The notes: generated by a model not told the origin, from the sequence alone. DNA of 42,864 nucleotides from Microvirga brassicacearum (GCF_008757455.1 NZ_VCMV01000032.1:1-42864); one strand, 5' to 3'. Shown: positions 6,864 to 15,088, numbered from the stretch's first letter. Translations and numbers: made by a program.

Positions 6864-8819
6864 ATGCCGTTTCCCAAAACAAATCCCAGCCTCGAACGTG
6901 CTCTCAGCGATCGAGGCTATCTTGAACCGACCCCCGTTCAGGCCGCCGTGCTCCAGCCCGAGGCGGAAGAGCGGGATCTGCTCGTCTCCGCGCAGACCGG
7001 GTCCGGCAAGACCGTCGCTTATGGTCTCGCCCTCGCCTCGACCCTGATGGGCGAAGCCGAGCGTTTCGACCAGCCGAAGGAGCCGCTGGCGCTGATCATC
7101 GCGCCGACGCGCGAACTGGCGCTGCAGGTCCACCGGGAACTGATCTGGCTTTATGGCCCCGCAGGCGCCCGCGTCGCATCCTGCGTCGGCGGCATGGATG
7201 TGCGCCGTGAACAGCGCGCATTGGCGGATGGCTGCCACATCGTCGTCGGCACCCCCGGTCGCCTGCGCGATCACATCGAACGCGGGCGGTTCGACACCTC
7301 GAAGCTGCGCGCCGTCGTTCTTGACGAGGCCGACGAGATGCTCGATCTCGGCTTCCGCGAAGACCTCGAGTTCATTCTCGACGCGACCCCGACCGAGCGC
7401 CGCACGCTGCTGTTCTCGGCCACCATTCCGCGCAACATCGCCGCCATGGCGCGCAAGTTCCAGCGCGATGCCCTGCGCGTCGATACGCTGGTGTCGAACC
7501 AGCCGCATGGCGACATCGAATACCGGGCGATCCGCATCGCTCCGAACGAGATCGAGCACGCGGTCGTCAACATCCTGCGCTTCTACGAAATGCGCGCCGC
7601 GATGGTGTTCTGCCACACGCGCGAAGCCGTGCGCCATCTGCAGGCGAGCCTGTTGGAGCGCGGGTTTTCGGCCGTGGCGCTTTCGGGCGAATTGAGCCAG
7701 AGCGAGCGCAATCACGCCCTGCAATCGCTTCGCGACGGCCGCTCGCGCGTCTGCGTCGCAACCGACGTTGCGGCGCGCGGGATCGACCTGCCGGATCTCG
7801 GTCTCGTCATTCACGCCGAATTGCCGAACGACCACGAAACGCTCCTGCACCGGAGCGGCCGCACGGGCCGCGCGGGCCGCAAGGGCATCTGCGTGCTGCT
7901 CGTGCCCTATACCCGTCGCCGCAAGGCCGAAGGCCTCGTCCAGGCAGCCGGCGTCGATGTGGAATGGGCAGGGCCGCCCTCCGCCGAAGACATTCGCCAG
8001 CGCGATCGCGAGCGGGTCATGAAGGATCCGGCTTTCACCGAGGAAGCCATGGACGAAGACGTGGCCATGGGCCGCGCGCTTCTTGCCGAACGTTCGCCGG
8101 AAGAGATCGCCACCGCATTCGCACGCTTCCACCGCGCGCGTCTGCCGGCGCCGGAGGAGATGGTCGACGTCAGCGCCGATCGCGGGCCGCGCGAACGCCT
8201 GGACAAAAGGGCGCGAGAGGGAGAACGCGAGTTCCGCCAAACGCGCGCCGGCCGCGACGAGGGCTTCGGCGGCGGCGAAGAGATGGTGTGGTTCCGCATG
8301 AGCGTCGGACGCCGCAACAACGCCGATCCGCGCTGGCTGCTGCCGATCATCTGCCGCCTCGGGCACGTGACCAAGAAAGAGATCGGCACGATCCGCATCT
8401 TCGACAGCGAGACCAAGTTCGAGATTGCCAAGTCGGTGGCGGCGAAATTCACCACCGCCGTGCGCAAAACCAACGACGAGGACATCAAGATCGAACCCGC
8501 CGGAGCGCCGGGCGCCGCCCGCGAAGGCGCCGGCCGCAGCGAGGGCCGTGACGAGAAGCCATTCCCGCCGAAGAAGGGTGGGTTCAAGGACCGGCCGAAA
8601 GGCGCGTTCAACGACGGCCCGAAGCCGCCCTACAAGGGCAAGCCGAAAGGCGAGTTCAAGGGCGAGTTCAAGGAAGGCGGCAAGCCGAGCTTCAAGGACG
8701 GAGCGAAGGCTGGCTACAAATCCATCGCAAGGGACGACTTCAAGGGCAAACCCAAAACTGCTAAATTCGGCGATACCGGAAAGCCTCGCGGCTTCGAGGG
8801 AAAACGCCCGAAAAGCTGA
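6864..8819 (+). CDS. DEAD-box ATP-dependent RNA helicase with DbpA-type RNA-binding domain
   Basis: All core motifs are present: Q-motif region (GYLEPTPVQ), AQTGSGKT, PTRELALQ, TPGRL, DEAD in VVLDEADEML, SAT, VATDVAARGID and HRSGRTGRAGR. After the two RecA domains (about 1-360) comes a linker. A DbpA-like RRM fold follows near residues 475-535 (MVWFRMSVGRRNNADPRWLL). A basic Gly/Lys/Phe-rich tail (about 550-651) with repeated FKG/FKD/KGK units probably binds RNA nonspecifically. Such enzymes remodel structured RNA in ribosome assembly, cold adaptation or mRNA turnover. At 651 residues it is longer than E. coli DbpA because of the tail. The ATG at 6864 places the Q motif at its usual distance from the N terminus. 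Confidence 0.9.
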   Translation: MPFPKTNPSLERALSDRGYLEPTPVQAAVLQPEAEERDLLVSAQTGSGKTVAYGLALASTLMGEAERFDQPKEPLALIIAPTRELALQVHRELIWLYGPAGARVASCVGGMDVRREQRALADGCHIVVGTPGRLRDHIERGRFDTSKLRAVVLDEADEMLDLGFREDLEFILDATPTERRTLLFSATIPRNIAAMARKFQRDALRVDTLVSNQPHGDIEYRAIRIAPNEIEHAVVNILRFYEMRAAMVFCHTREAVRHLQASLLERGFSAVALSGELSQSERNHALQSLRDGRSRVCVATDVAARGIDLPDLGLVIHAELPNDHETLLHRSGRTGRAGRKGICVLLVPYTRRRKAEGLVQAAGVDVEWAGPPSAEDIRQRDRERVMKDPAFTEEAMDEDVAMGRALLAERSPEEIATAFARFHRARLPAPEEMVDVSADRGPRERLDKRAREGEREFRQTRAGRDEGFGGGEEMVWFRMSVGRRNNADPRWLLPIICRLGHVTKKEIGTIRIFDSETKFEIAKSVAAKFTTAVRKTNDEDIKIEPAGAPGAAREGAGRSEGRDEKPFPPKKGGFKDRPKGAFNDGPKPPYKGKPKGEFKGEFKEGGKPSFKDGAKAGYKSIARDDFKGKPKTAKFGDTGKPRGFEGKRPKS

Positions 8820-8886
8820 GTGCCGATGGCTTGAGCGGATGATCCTCTCCTTGACGAAACACTCTTACGTGCGCTTGTCTGGGAGC

Positions 8887-9210
8887 ATGAAAATCTTTAG
8901 CACCCGGATGACCATTCGACCCGTTCTGGCGGCCGCCGCTCTGGCAGCCGCCATTTGCGGCCCCGCTTTGGCGCAAGCACCATCGGACAGCAAACCGCTG
9001 GTCCTCAAAGTGCGCCCGTCCGGCTCCGACAAGGCAGAAGATCCTCGGGTGCGGCAAGAAAAGCTGCTGAAGCGGCTCGAAAACAGCGATTACTGGGTCC
9101 GCTCGATCTGCGTGCAGTGCGGCGATGCGTGGAAACACCAGATCTACGCGCCCTTTCACCCGCTTGAAGCGCTCGGGCGGAAAGGCAACGCTGACGCGTC
9201 CGCGGAATAG
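8887..9210 (+). CDS. Small exported protein with a CVQC motif
   Basis: The protein has 107 residues from the ATG at 8887. A signal peptide is clear: positive start, hydrophobic alanine-rich core (LAAAALAAAICGPALA) and an AxA-type cleavage site before QAPSDS. The mature part is about 77 residues and carries two cysteines spaced CVQC near residue 78, which could form a disulfide or bind metal. A second in-frame ATG at 8908 is an alternative. It starts 67 nt after the helicase stop on the same strand. I do not recognise a family, and a periplasmic location is inferred from the signal peptide. Confidence 0.65.
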   Translation: MKIFSTRMTIRPVLAAAALAAAICGPALAQAPSDSKPLVLKVRPSGSDKAEDPRVRQEKLLKRLENSDYWVRSICVQCGDAWKHQIYAPFHPLEALGRKGNADASAE

Positions 9211-9332
9211 GTGCCACGCCGTTCACGGATATGTGATCGTGCCGCAAGATTTCCCTCTCGCGCGCGTCTATCTCAAGCCGGTCTCGTCCGGCCTTTGGCC
9301 CGCTCCGTCATGATCGGCAACCCACCGCCATA

Positions 9333-9361
9333 TTGAGCCCCTTGGCACAATCCTCTATAGC
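9333..9361 (+). promoter_or_regulatory. Predicted sigma-70 promoter for gdx
   Basis: TTGAGC (9333-9338) and TATAGC (9356-9361) are separated by exactly 17 nt. Transcription would start near 9368, a few bases before the first riboswitch hairpin at 9373, which fits a riboswitch sitting at the very 5' end of its mRNA. Confidence 0.6.
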
Positions 9362-9370
9362 TGGAGGGGC

Positions 9371-9430
9371 AAGGGGACGACCCCCTGTTTCCCGATGATC
9401 GGTAGGGACGGCCCTGCCAATGACGGAGGT
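9371..9430 (+). ncRNA. Guanidine-II (mini-ykkC) riboswitch
   Basis: Two tandem hairpins carry the hallmark ACGR tetraloops. P1 is GGGG-ACGA-CCCC at 9373-9384. P2 is GGTAGGG-ACGG-CCCTGCC at 9401-9418, with a 7-bp stem including one G-U pair. The linker is 16 nt. The Shine-Dalgarno GGAGGT (9425-9430) follows P2 by six bases, and the gdx ATG is at 9437. Mini-ykkC RNAs bind one guanidinium per hairpin and, when bound, expose the ribosome binding site of guanidine exporters. The loops, pairing and downstream gene all agree with that class. Confidence 0.88.
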
Positions 9431-9436
9431 CCTGTC

Positions 9437-9754
9437 ATGGCATGGACTTATCTTGTGCTCGCCGGTCTGTTCGAAATCGGTTGGGCGATCGGGCTGAAAT
9501 ACACCGACGGATTTACGCGGCTGACGCCGTCCGTTCTTACCGCCATCAGCATGGTCATCAGCGTCATCCTCCTGGGGCTGGCGCTGCGCGCGCTGCCGGT
9601 CGGCACCGGCTATGCGATCTGGACCGGGATCGGCACCGTCGGCACGGCAATCCTGGGGATCTACCTGTTCGGTGAGCCCGCCACGGCAATCCGCGTCGGA
9701 TGCATCGGCCTGATCATCGCGGGCATTCTGGGCCTTAAATTTGCCGCCACCTAA
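9437..9754 (+). CDS. gdx: SMR-family guanidinium exporter (Gdx/SugE)
   Basis: This 105-residue protein has four predicted membrane helices and the SMR active-site Glu13 in [15 protein letters not shown]. It includes the [17 protein letters not shown] segment of the third helix, typical of the Gdx/SugE branch rather than of EmrE-type multidrug pumps. Gdx proteins are antiparallel dimers that exchange guanidinium for protons across the inner membrane. The ATG at 9437 has GGAGGT seven bases upstream. Placement directly behind a guanidine-II riboswitch strongly supports the substrate. The diguanylate cyclase gene starts 24 nt after its stop, so co-transcription is likely. Confidence 0.92.
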   Translation: MAWTYLVLAGLFEIGWAIGLKYTDGFTRLTPSVLTAISMVISVILLGLALRALPVGTGYAIWTGIGTVGTAILGIYLFGEPATAIRVGCIGLIIAGILGLKFAAT

Positions 9755-9778
9755 ACATCGGGAAGAATCCAGCCCCAC

Positions 9779-11281
9779 ATGATTCCGGCACGCACGATCG
9801 CCACCGTCTCGTCAGCCACCTGGCTCAAGAGTTTCGTGGTGGTCGTCTGCCTGGTGATCATCTCCCTCGAGGGGTGGCGCGACTGGAGCGAGCGCCGGGG
9901 CGAACTGGCCCGCGTCGAGAGCACGATGGCAACCCTTGCCCGCTCGCTCGCGCAGCATGCCGAAGACACATTCGAACTTGCCGATGCGGTGCTCGTCGAT
10001 CTTGTCGACCGTGCCACCGCAAGCGAGATGACGCCGGCCCGGGCGGTTCGGCTACGCGACTTTCTCACTGAGCGGATCAAGACATTGCCGCGGCTGAAAG
10101 CGCTGGCCATCTACGGACGTGACGGGGAGCTTCGCACGAGCTCTCTCGAGGTCGAGCCGAAGGACGTCAATGCGGCGGGGCAGGATTTTTTCGAGCACCA
10201 CCGCAACAGCAAAAGCCATCGATGGTACTTCGGCCCGTTCATTCGCGATCCCTTGGACGGCGGCTGGGTGCTGACCCTCTCGCGCCGTTTCGACGAACCC
10301 GGCGAGGAGTTCGGCGGCGTCGTCGTGGCAAGTATCGAGTCGCGTTATTTTTCCGATTATTACGCACGCTTCGATGTCGGCAAGCAGGGATCGCTCGTCC
10401 TTTTCACGTCCGGCGGCATTCTCGTCGCGCGTTATCCGGTCAAAGAGAGCGCCATTGGCGGCAATGGCTCGGCCGATCCTCTTTTCACCCGGCACCTGCC
10501 GCAGGCTCCCGCCGGCTCCTACAGCTATCGCTCGGCTGTCGATGGCGTCGAACGTCTCAGCGGCTACCGCCGCGGCGACCATTTTCCAGTCGTGGTGTTG
10601 GCCGCGGCCGGGCGCGAGGAATCGCTGGCCAGCTGGTATCAGGACTTCGTCTATCGGATCATTGCCGTAACAGTGCTCGTCGCGACGGTCGCGTCGTTGG
10701 GATGGGGTCTCGCGCGCCAATTGCGGCGACGCGATCGCGCCGAAGCGGAACTCTCCATTCTGGCCGCAACGGACGGGCTGACCGGTCTGGCCAACCGCCG
10801 GACCTTCGACAGTCATCTGGAAAGCGAATGGCTTCGCGCCGCGCGCGAGGATACTCCCCTGTCGCTGCTGCTGATCGACATCGACTGCTTCAAAGCCTTC
10901 AACGACGCCTATGGTCACCAGGCGGGCGATCATTGCCTCTGCTCGGTCGCGCACGTGCTGAAGAATGCGGTGAGGCGTCCGGGTGATCTGGTCGCGCGTT
11001 ATGGCGGCGAGGAAATCGTCGTGCTGCTGCCCGTCACCAGCGCCAAGGGCGCGGCGCGGGTCGCCGAGCTCATCCGTTCCGGCGTGGAAACCTTGGGCAT
11101 GCCGCATAAGCACGGCACCTCCGCCGGTGTGGTCACCATCAGCATCGGCACCGCGACGCTGTTTCCCGCATCGGAAGCCATCAGTACCGGCCCGAAGGAT
11201 CTCGTCGCGATGGCCGACCGCGCGCTTTACGACGCCAAGCTTGACGGCCGGAACCGGGTCGCTGTGGCGAAGGCCGCGTAA
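9779..11281 (+). CDS. Membrane diguanylate cyclase with periplasmic Cache-like sensor and GGDEF domain
   Basis: This 500-residue enzyme has a membrane helix at 18-32, a periplasmic double-Cache-like sensor at about 35-288 and a second helix at 290-312. A GGDEF domain occupies about 325-495. The active site reads GGEE (409-412) with the DxD-type LLLIDIDCFK upstream, so c-di-GMP synthesis from GTP should be intact. RPGD at 400-403, five residues before GGEE, is a proper inhibitory I-site, predicting product feedback. The start lies 24 nt after gdx on the same strand with no visible terminator between, so it may share the guanidine-controlled transcript. Its stop is only 12 nt from the convergent gshA stop. 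The sensed ligand is unknown. Confidence 0.9.
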   Translation: MIPARTIATVSSATWLKSFVVVVCLVIISLEGWRDWSERRGELARVESTMATLARSLAQHAEDTFELADAVLVDLVDRATASEMTPARAVRLRDFLTERIKTLPRLKALAIYGRDGELRTSSLEVEPKDVNAAGQDFFEHHRNSKSHRWYFGPFIRDPLDGGWVLTLSRRFDEPGEEFGGVVVASIESRYFSDYYARFDVGKQGSLVLFTSGGILVARYPVKESAIGGNGSADPLFTRHLPQAPAGSYSYRSAVDGVERLSGYRRGDHFPVVVLAAAGREESLASWYQDFVYRIIAVTVLVATVASLGWGLARQLRRRDRAEAELSILAATDGLTGLANRRTFDSHLESEWLRAAREDTPLSLLLIDIDCFKAFNDAYGHQAGDHCLCSVAHVLKNAVRRPGDLVARYGGEEIVVLLPVTSAKGAARVAELIRSGVETLGMPHKHGTSAGVVTISIGTATLFPASEAISTGPKDLVAMADRALYDAKLDGRNRVAVAKAA

Positions 11282-11293
11282 GATTTCCTCAGC

Positions 11294-12664
11294 CTAGAAC
11301 ACGCATTCCCGGAAAGCCGGAAGCACCGAGCCGCTCCACGCACTGTGATACTTTTCGAGCAGAAGTTCGGCCGGTGTCCTTCCGGACTCGACGATGTGCT
11401 GCGCGTAATCCAGGTGATGTGTTTCGTCCCGGCCCGTCTCATCGAGAAACGCGCGGCGTCTCAGGCCCGCCCGCGACAGTTCGAGCGCATCGCGCGCCAC
11501 CTCGCGCAGGGAACGGCCGCCGATGGACGCTTGAAGAGCAAGCCTTGGAACTTCGGCGCGCACGCCGTTGCGATTTGCAGCACTCCAGTTCTTGATGAGA
11601 TTCCACGCCGCATCGAGCGCGCCTTGGTCGTATAGAATTCCGGTCCAGAAGGCCGCGAGCGCAGCGATGTGGTCCGGTCCGCCGACATCCGCCCCGCGCA
11701 TTTCCAGATAGCGCTTCAGGCGCACCTCCGGGAAGATCGTCGAGACGTGGTTCGCCCAATCCGATTGCGTCGCGCGTTCACCGGGAAATTGTGCGAGCTT
11801 GCCCGCAAACAGATCCCTGAACGATGCACCGGCAACATCGTGATAGACCGCTCCGCGCTTGATGAAATACATCGGCACGTCGAGCGCCCAATCCACATAG
11901 GCCTCGTAACCGAAGCCGTCGTCGAAGGCGAAATCCATCATCCCGGTCCGGTCGCGATCGGTGTCGCGCCAGATTTCGGACCGCATGGAGAGAAAACCGT
12001 TCGGCTTGCCGTCCGTGAACGGCGAGTTCGCAAAGATCGCGGTCGCGACCGGCTGCAGCGCGAGCGATACGCGCAGCTTCTTGACCATATCGGCTTCGGA
12101 CTCGTAGTCCATGTTCACCTGCACGGTCGACGTGCGGTACATCATGTCGAGACCGAGCTTGCCGACTTTCGGCATGTAATTGGTCATGATGCGGTAGCGC
12201 GCTTTCGGCATCACGGGCGTCTCAGCCCGTGTCCAGAGCGGGCTCATGCCGAGCGTCAGAAAGCCGACGCCGAGCTTTTCCGCCACGGCTTTGGCATCGA
12301 CGAGGTGTTGGGCGGTTTCCCGCACGGTCTCATGGACCGTCTTGAGCGGCGCACCCGAGAGCTCGAACTGTCCTCCGGGCTCTAGTGAAATCGCCCCGCC
12401 GCCGACCTCGTCGAGCAATCCGATCGGATGGCCGTCTTCGACAATCGGTTCCCAACCGGTGCGCGCCTGCAGACCCTCCAGCAATGCCCGGATGCCGGAT
12501 TCACCGTCATACGGGACCGGGGAAGCGTCGGCGGTATAGAACGGAACCTTCTCGTGCTCGGTGCCGAGACGCCAGGTGTCGCGGGGCTTCTCGCCCGAGG
12601 CGACCCAATCAACGAGCTCGGACCGCGCGCCGATCGGGGTCGCGTCGGAAACGTCGCGCGCCAT
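11294..12664 (-). CDS. gshA: Glutamate-cysteine ligase (plant/alphaproteobacterial type)
   Basis: It joins L-glutamate and L-cysteine with ATP, the first step of glutathione synthesis in the cytoplasm. The 456-residue length and the sequence WRLGTEHEK near residue 31 fit the GCS2-like class of plants and alphaproteobacteria. So do GGGAISLEPGGQFELSG around residues 88-104, MMYRTSTVQVNMDYESE near 194, and EMRGADVGG near 321. The ATG at 12664 has GAGGTGA five bases upstream. The gene follows ybdK on the same strand, but a terminator-like hairpin lies just in front of its ribosome binding site. The 3' end converges on the diguanylate cyclase gene. Confidence 0.93.
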   Translation of the reverse strand: MARDVSDATPIGARSELVDWVASGEKPRDTWRLGTEHEKVPFYTADASPVPYDGESGIRALLEGLQARTGWEPIVEDGHPIGLLDEVGGGAISLEPGGQFELSGAPLKTVHETVRETAQHLVDAKAVAEKLGVGFLTLGMSPLWTRAETPVMPKARYRIMTNYMPKVGKLGLDMMYRTSTVQVNMDYESEADMVKKLRVSLALQPVATAIFANSPFTDGKPNGFLSMRSEIWRDTDRDRTGMMDFAFDDGFGYEAYVDWALDVPMYFIKRGAVYHDVAGASFRDLFAGKLAQFPGERATQSDWANHVSTIFPEVRLKRYLEMRGADVGGPDHIAALAAFWTGILYDQGALDAAWNLIKNWSAANRNGVRAEVPRLALQASIGGRSLREVARDALELSRAGLRRRAFLDETGRDETHHLDYAQHIVESGRTPAELLLEKYHSAWSGSVLPAFRECVF

Positions 12665-12677
12665 GCATCACCTCATG

Positions 12678-12702
12678 AAAAAAGGCGCGGGCGAGCCCGC
12701 GC
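12678..12702 (-). terminator. Terminator or attenuator hairpin in the gshA leader
   Basis: On the minus strand an 8-nt arm (GCGCGGGC, self-complementary partner GCCCGCGC) folds across a 2-nt centre, in practice a 7-bp stem with a 4-nt loop. It is followed by C and six T residues (12683-12678). The gshA Shine-Dalgarno begins within about six bases of the T-run, leaving no room for a promoter in between. It may end the ybdK transcript, attenuate gshA, or both. Confidence 0.65.
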
Positions 12703-12719
12703 TGAAACCAAGTTTGGTG

Positions 12720-12748
12720 TAGATAGCGGCGCGGGCAGCAAGCTGCAA
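12720..12748 (-). promoter_or_regulatory. Possible gshA promoter
   Basis: On the minus strand TTGCAG (12748-12743) and TATCTA (12725-12720) are spaced by 17 nt. Transcription would begin near 12713, just upstream of the terminator-like hairpin, so the hairpin would form the 5' leader of gshA. Both boxes match consensus only partly. Confidence 0.35.
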
Positions 12749-12772
12749 TGAGGACGAGCGACAAAGCCTTCC

Positions 12773-13912
12773 TTAGTGGCGAACGATCCCTTCGCCGACG
12801 GTCTCGGCCGACAGCCAATCGACCACCTCGCCGAGAGCATCCCGGCCCGAAAGACCCCGCCCGAGCGCCTCGGTGTAGAGGGAGAGCTGGCGGTCGGCGC
12901 TGGTGCCGCGCGCGATGATCCAGCGGCAGAGATCGAGCTCCCGCTCGCATCCCAATGCCTTGGCGTCGTCGGCCACGAGGGCGAGTGTCTCGTCCAGCAT
13001 CTGCCGGACAGGCATGGCGCTGCGGGTCGCCTCGTCGACGAAACTGCCGTGAATCCCGTAGCGCTGGGCGCGCCAACCGTTTTCCTCGTTGATCGCGCGC
13101 GACGCGCCGGTCTGCCCCGCATTGAGAGCAGGGTCGCGGACGAGCCGGCGCACAAGGCAGCGATAGAGGGCCGCGATGGCAAGCGTGTCATCCACCCGGG
13201 TGCAGCTATCGGCCACGCGCAATTCGAGGGTCGGGTGCTTCAGCGACGGCCGGATGATCCACCAGACGTAGCTCGAATTCTCGATCGCGCGCGCTTCTAT
13301 CAGAGTATCGATGTAACGTTGATAATCGGCGGCATCATGAAACAGCTCCGGAAACCCGGTGCGCGGCAATTCCCGATAGGCGGCGAGCCGGTAGCCGAGC
13401 AATCCGGTGCGCTGGGACTGCCAGAACGGCGACGAGGTCGACAAGGCCAGCAGAAGCGGCAGGTAGCGCTGCATCCGATTCATCAGGTCGACGCGGGCCG
13501 ACAGGTCGGGAACCTCCACGTGAACATGCATGCCGCACACCACGGTGCGGCTACCGACCATCTGGAGGTCGTGCATCACCTTGCCGTAGCGCGGCTGCGG
13601 CGTCGGCCGGACGCGCGACCACACCGCCAGCGGATGGGTACCCGCCGCCATGATCGAGAGGTTGTGTTCCCGCGCGATGGCGCCGACCGAACTGCGCAGG
13701 TTGACCAACTGGGACCGTGCGTCCGCGAAATCCAAGATCGGGGTGGTTGCGATCTCGACCTGCGGCTCCAGCATCTCGGGCTGGATATCCTCCGATAGAT
13801 GTTCGCTGCAACTCTGAAAGAATTCCCGAATACGGCCGCGGGCAACATCTCGTTTCACGGCGTCATTGATGAAATATTCTTCTTCAATACCGAACTTATA
13901 ATCTTCGCTCAT
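12773..13912 (-). CDS. YbdK-family carboxylate-amine ligase
   Basis: This 379-residue protein belongs to the GCS2 (YbdK) branch of glutamate-cysteine ligase-like enzymes. It has GIEEEYFI at the N terminus (nucleotide/metal-binding carboxylates), VVCGMHVHVEVPD in the middle, HPTLELRVADSC and ENGWRAQRYG later. E. coli YbdK has weak gamma-glutamyl-cysteine ligase activity, but the true substrate of the family is unsettled. The ATG at 13912 (GGGAG eight bases upstream) is preferred over the TTG one codon earlier. It lies between rsmE and gshA on the same strand, but has its own promoter at 13950-13978 and a hairpin terminator after it. Confidence 0.85.
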   Translation of the reverse strand: MSEDYKFGIEEEYFINDAVKRDVARGRIREFFQSCSEHLSEDIQPEMLEPQVEIATTPILDFADARSQLVNLRSSVGAIAREHNLSIMAAGTHPLAVWSRVRPTPQPRYGKVMHDLQMVGSRTVVCGMHVHVEVPDLSARVDLMNRMQRYLPLLLALSTSSPFWQSQRTGLLGYRLAAYRELPRTGFPELFHDAADYQRYIDTLIEARAIENSSYVWWIIRPSLKHPTLELRVADSCTRVDDTLAIAALYRCLVRRLVRDPALNAGQTGASRAINEENGWRAQRYGIHGSFVDEATRSAMPVRQMLDETLALVADDAKALGCERELDLCRWIIARGTSADRQLSLYTEALGRGLSGRDALGEVVDWLSAETVGEGIVRH

Positions 13913-13949
13913 CAAATGAGCTCCCTCGAATTATTTATTATTGGGCGAA

Positions 13950-13978
13950 TATATAGGTTCCCCATCGCGGCGATTCAA
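13950..13978 (-). promoter_or_regulatory. Predicted sigma-70 promoter for the ybdK-type gene
   Basis: TTGAAT (13978-13973) and TATATA (13955-13950) are 17 nt apart in a noticeably AT-rich stretch. The predicted start near 13943 gives a leader of about 30 nt with GAGGGAG before the ATG at 13912. Confidence 0.65.
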
Positions 13979-14089
13979 CATTCCCCACCGTCGTCCGAAT
14001 TGAGGCCAGATTGGGGCCAGGGACCACGAAACCGGCAAGCGTCTGGGGACTACGGGTTTGTCGAAGGCGGCGCTTTTCGCAGGATCGGA

Positions 14090-14848
14090 TCAGGTCCAAT
14101 CGCCCACCACGCATTGCACCAACGCGAGTGCGGCGACAGCGGCGGTATCGGCGCGAAGGATTCGGGGTCCCAACGATACGCGAACACATCTTTCGTGGGC
14201 GGCAACAAGTGCTCTCTCCTCGGCGGTAAAGCCCCCTTCGGGGCCGACGACAACGGCGCATCCACCACCCCGGTTCCCGTCGTTTTCGAGCCTATCCTTA
14301 AGGGCCGCGACAGGGTTCGAAATGGGTGCCTCCTCGTCGCAGAAGACCACCAGACGGTCGCTCTCTAGAGCGCTGACAAAGCTGGCGAAATTCTGCTCTT
14401 CCCGGACTTCCGGCAGCGTCAGGATTCCACATTGCTCGGCCGCCTCGATCCCGTTGGCACGCATGCGCTCCAGATTAACGCGCGTGCTCTGCGTCCGGCG
14501 GGTGCGGATCGGCTGCAGGATTCCTGCTCCCATCTCGACCGCCTTCTGGACCATGTAGTCGAGACGCGCATGTTTCAGCGGCGCGAAGGCATAGATCAGA
14601 TCCGGCGGAGCCACCTGGGGGCGGGTTTGCTCGACACCGATCAAATCGGCTGCTTTGCGGCCTTCCACAGTGATTTCCGCCCGCCATTCGCCGTCGCGCC
14701 CGTTGAAGATCAGCACGGAATCGGCCGCCTTGAGTCGCAGCACGTTCAACAGGTAATTGGCCTGGGCCCGATCAAGCGCAATCCGGTTGCCGGATGCGAG
14801 CGGAGCGTCGACATAGAGCCGCGGAGCGTTGAAATCATACGAAGCCAT
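14090..14848 (-). CDS. rsmE: 16S rRNA (uracil-1498-N3)-methyltransferase
   Basis: It methylates U1498 of 16S rRNA in the 30S subunit using S-adenosylmethionine. The 252-residue protein starts at the ATG at 14848 (GGGGGT six to ten bases upstream). It has an N-terminal PUA-like part (RLYVDAPLASG... HYLLNVLR-like YLLNVLRLKAAD) and a C-terminal SPOUT knot with GPEGGFTAEE and SLGPRILRADTA forming the cofactor loops. A longer open frame extends upstream to 15736, but that part runs antisense to another gene and is not translated. The gene is divergent from the exported-protein gene at 15089. The order ubiA, rsmE, gshA is usual in this bacterial order. Confidence 0.92.
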   Translation of the reverse strand: MASYDFNAPRLYVDAPLASGNRIALDRAQANYLLNVLRLKAADSVLIFNGRDGEWRAEITVEGRKAADLIGVEQTRPQVAPPDLIYAFAPLKHARLDYMVQKAVEMGAGILQPIRTRRTQSTRVNLERMRANGIEAAEQCGILTLPEVREEQNFASFVSALESDRLVVFCDEEAPISNPVAALKDRLENDGNRGGGCAVVVGPEGGFTAEERALVAAHERCVRVSLGPRILRADTAAVAALALVQCVVGDWT

Positions 14849-15088
14849 GGGACCCCCGTAAAAGTGGCCGAGAGACCTATCACACCTGATCGCGCTGCAC
14901 AGGCGGTTTGCCCGGGATCGAGGGCCAGCTGGGACCCGCCCGCTTTTCGCCACACGGGCACGCAATCTGTGCGTTCGAACACAACCTGGGGCGATACGGC
15001 TATTCGCCGCTTGGCCTAGGGGCATCGATTCTGTTAACAGAGCGACTGCGCGCGAGACGTCGCGTGCTCCTGACCGAGGATTTTGCCC

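Noticed and set aside
6450..8366. Long minus-strand open frame opposite the helicase
   Set aside because: It is antisense to a gene with every DEAD-box motif; long antisense frames are expected in high-GC DNA, and the translation has no recognisable domain.
11294..13912. gshA and the YbdK-type gene as a recent tandem duplication
   Set aside because: The two proteins share only broad family character (GTEHEK against GIEEEY) and differ in length and motifs, so they are distant relatives.
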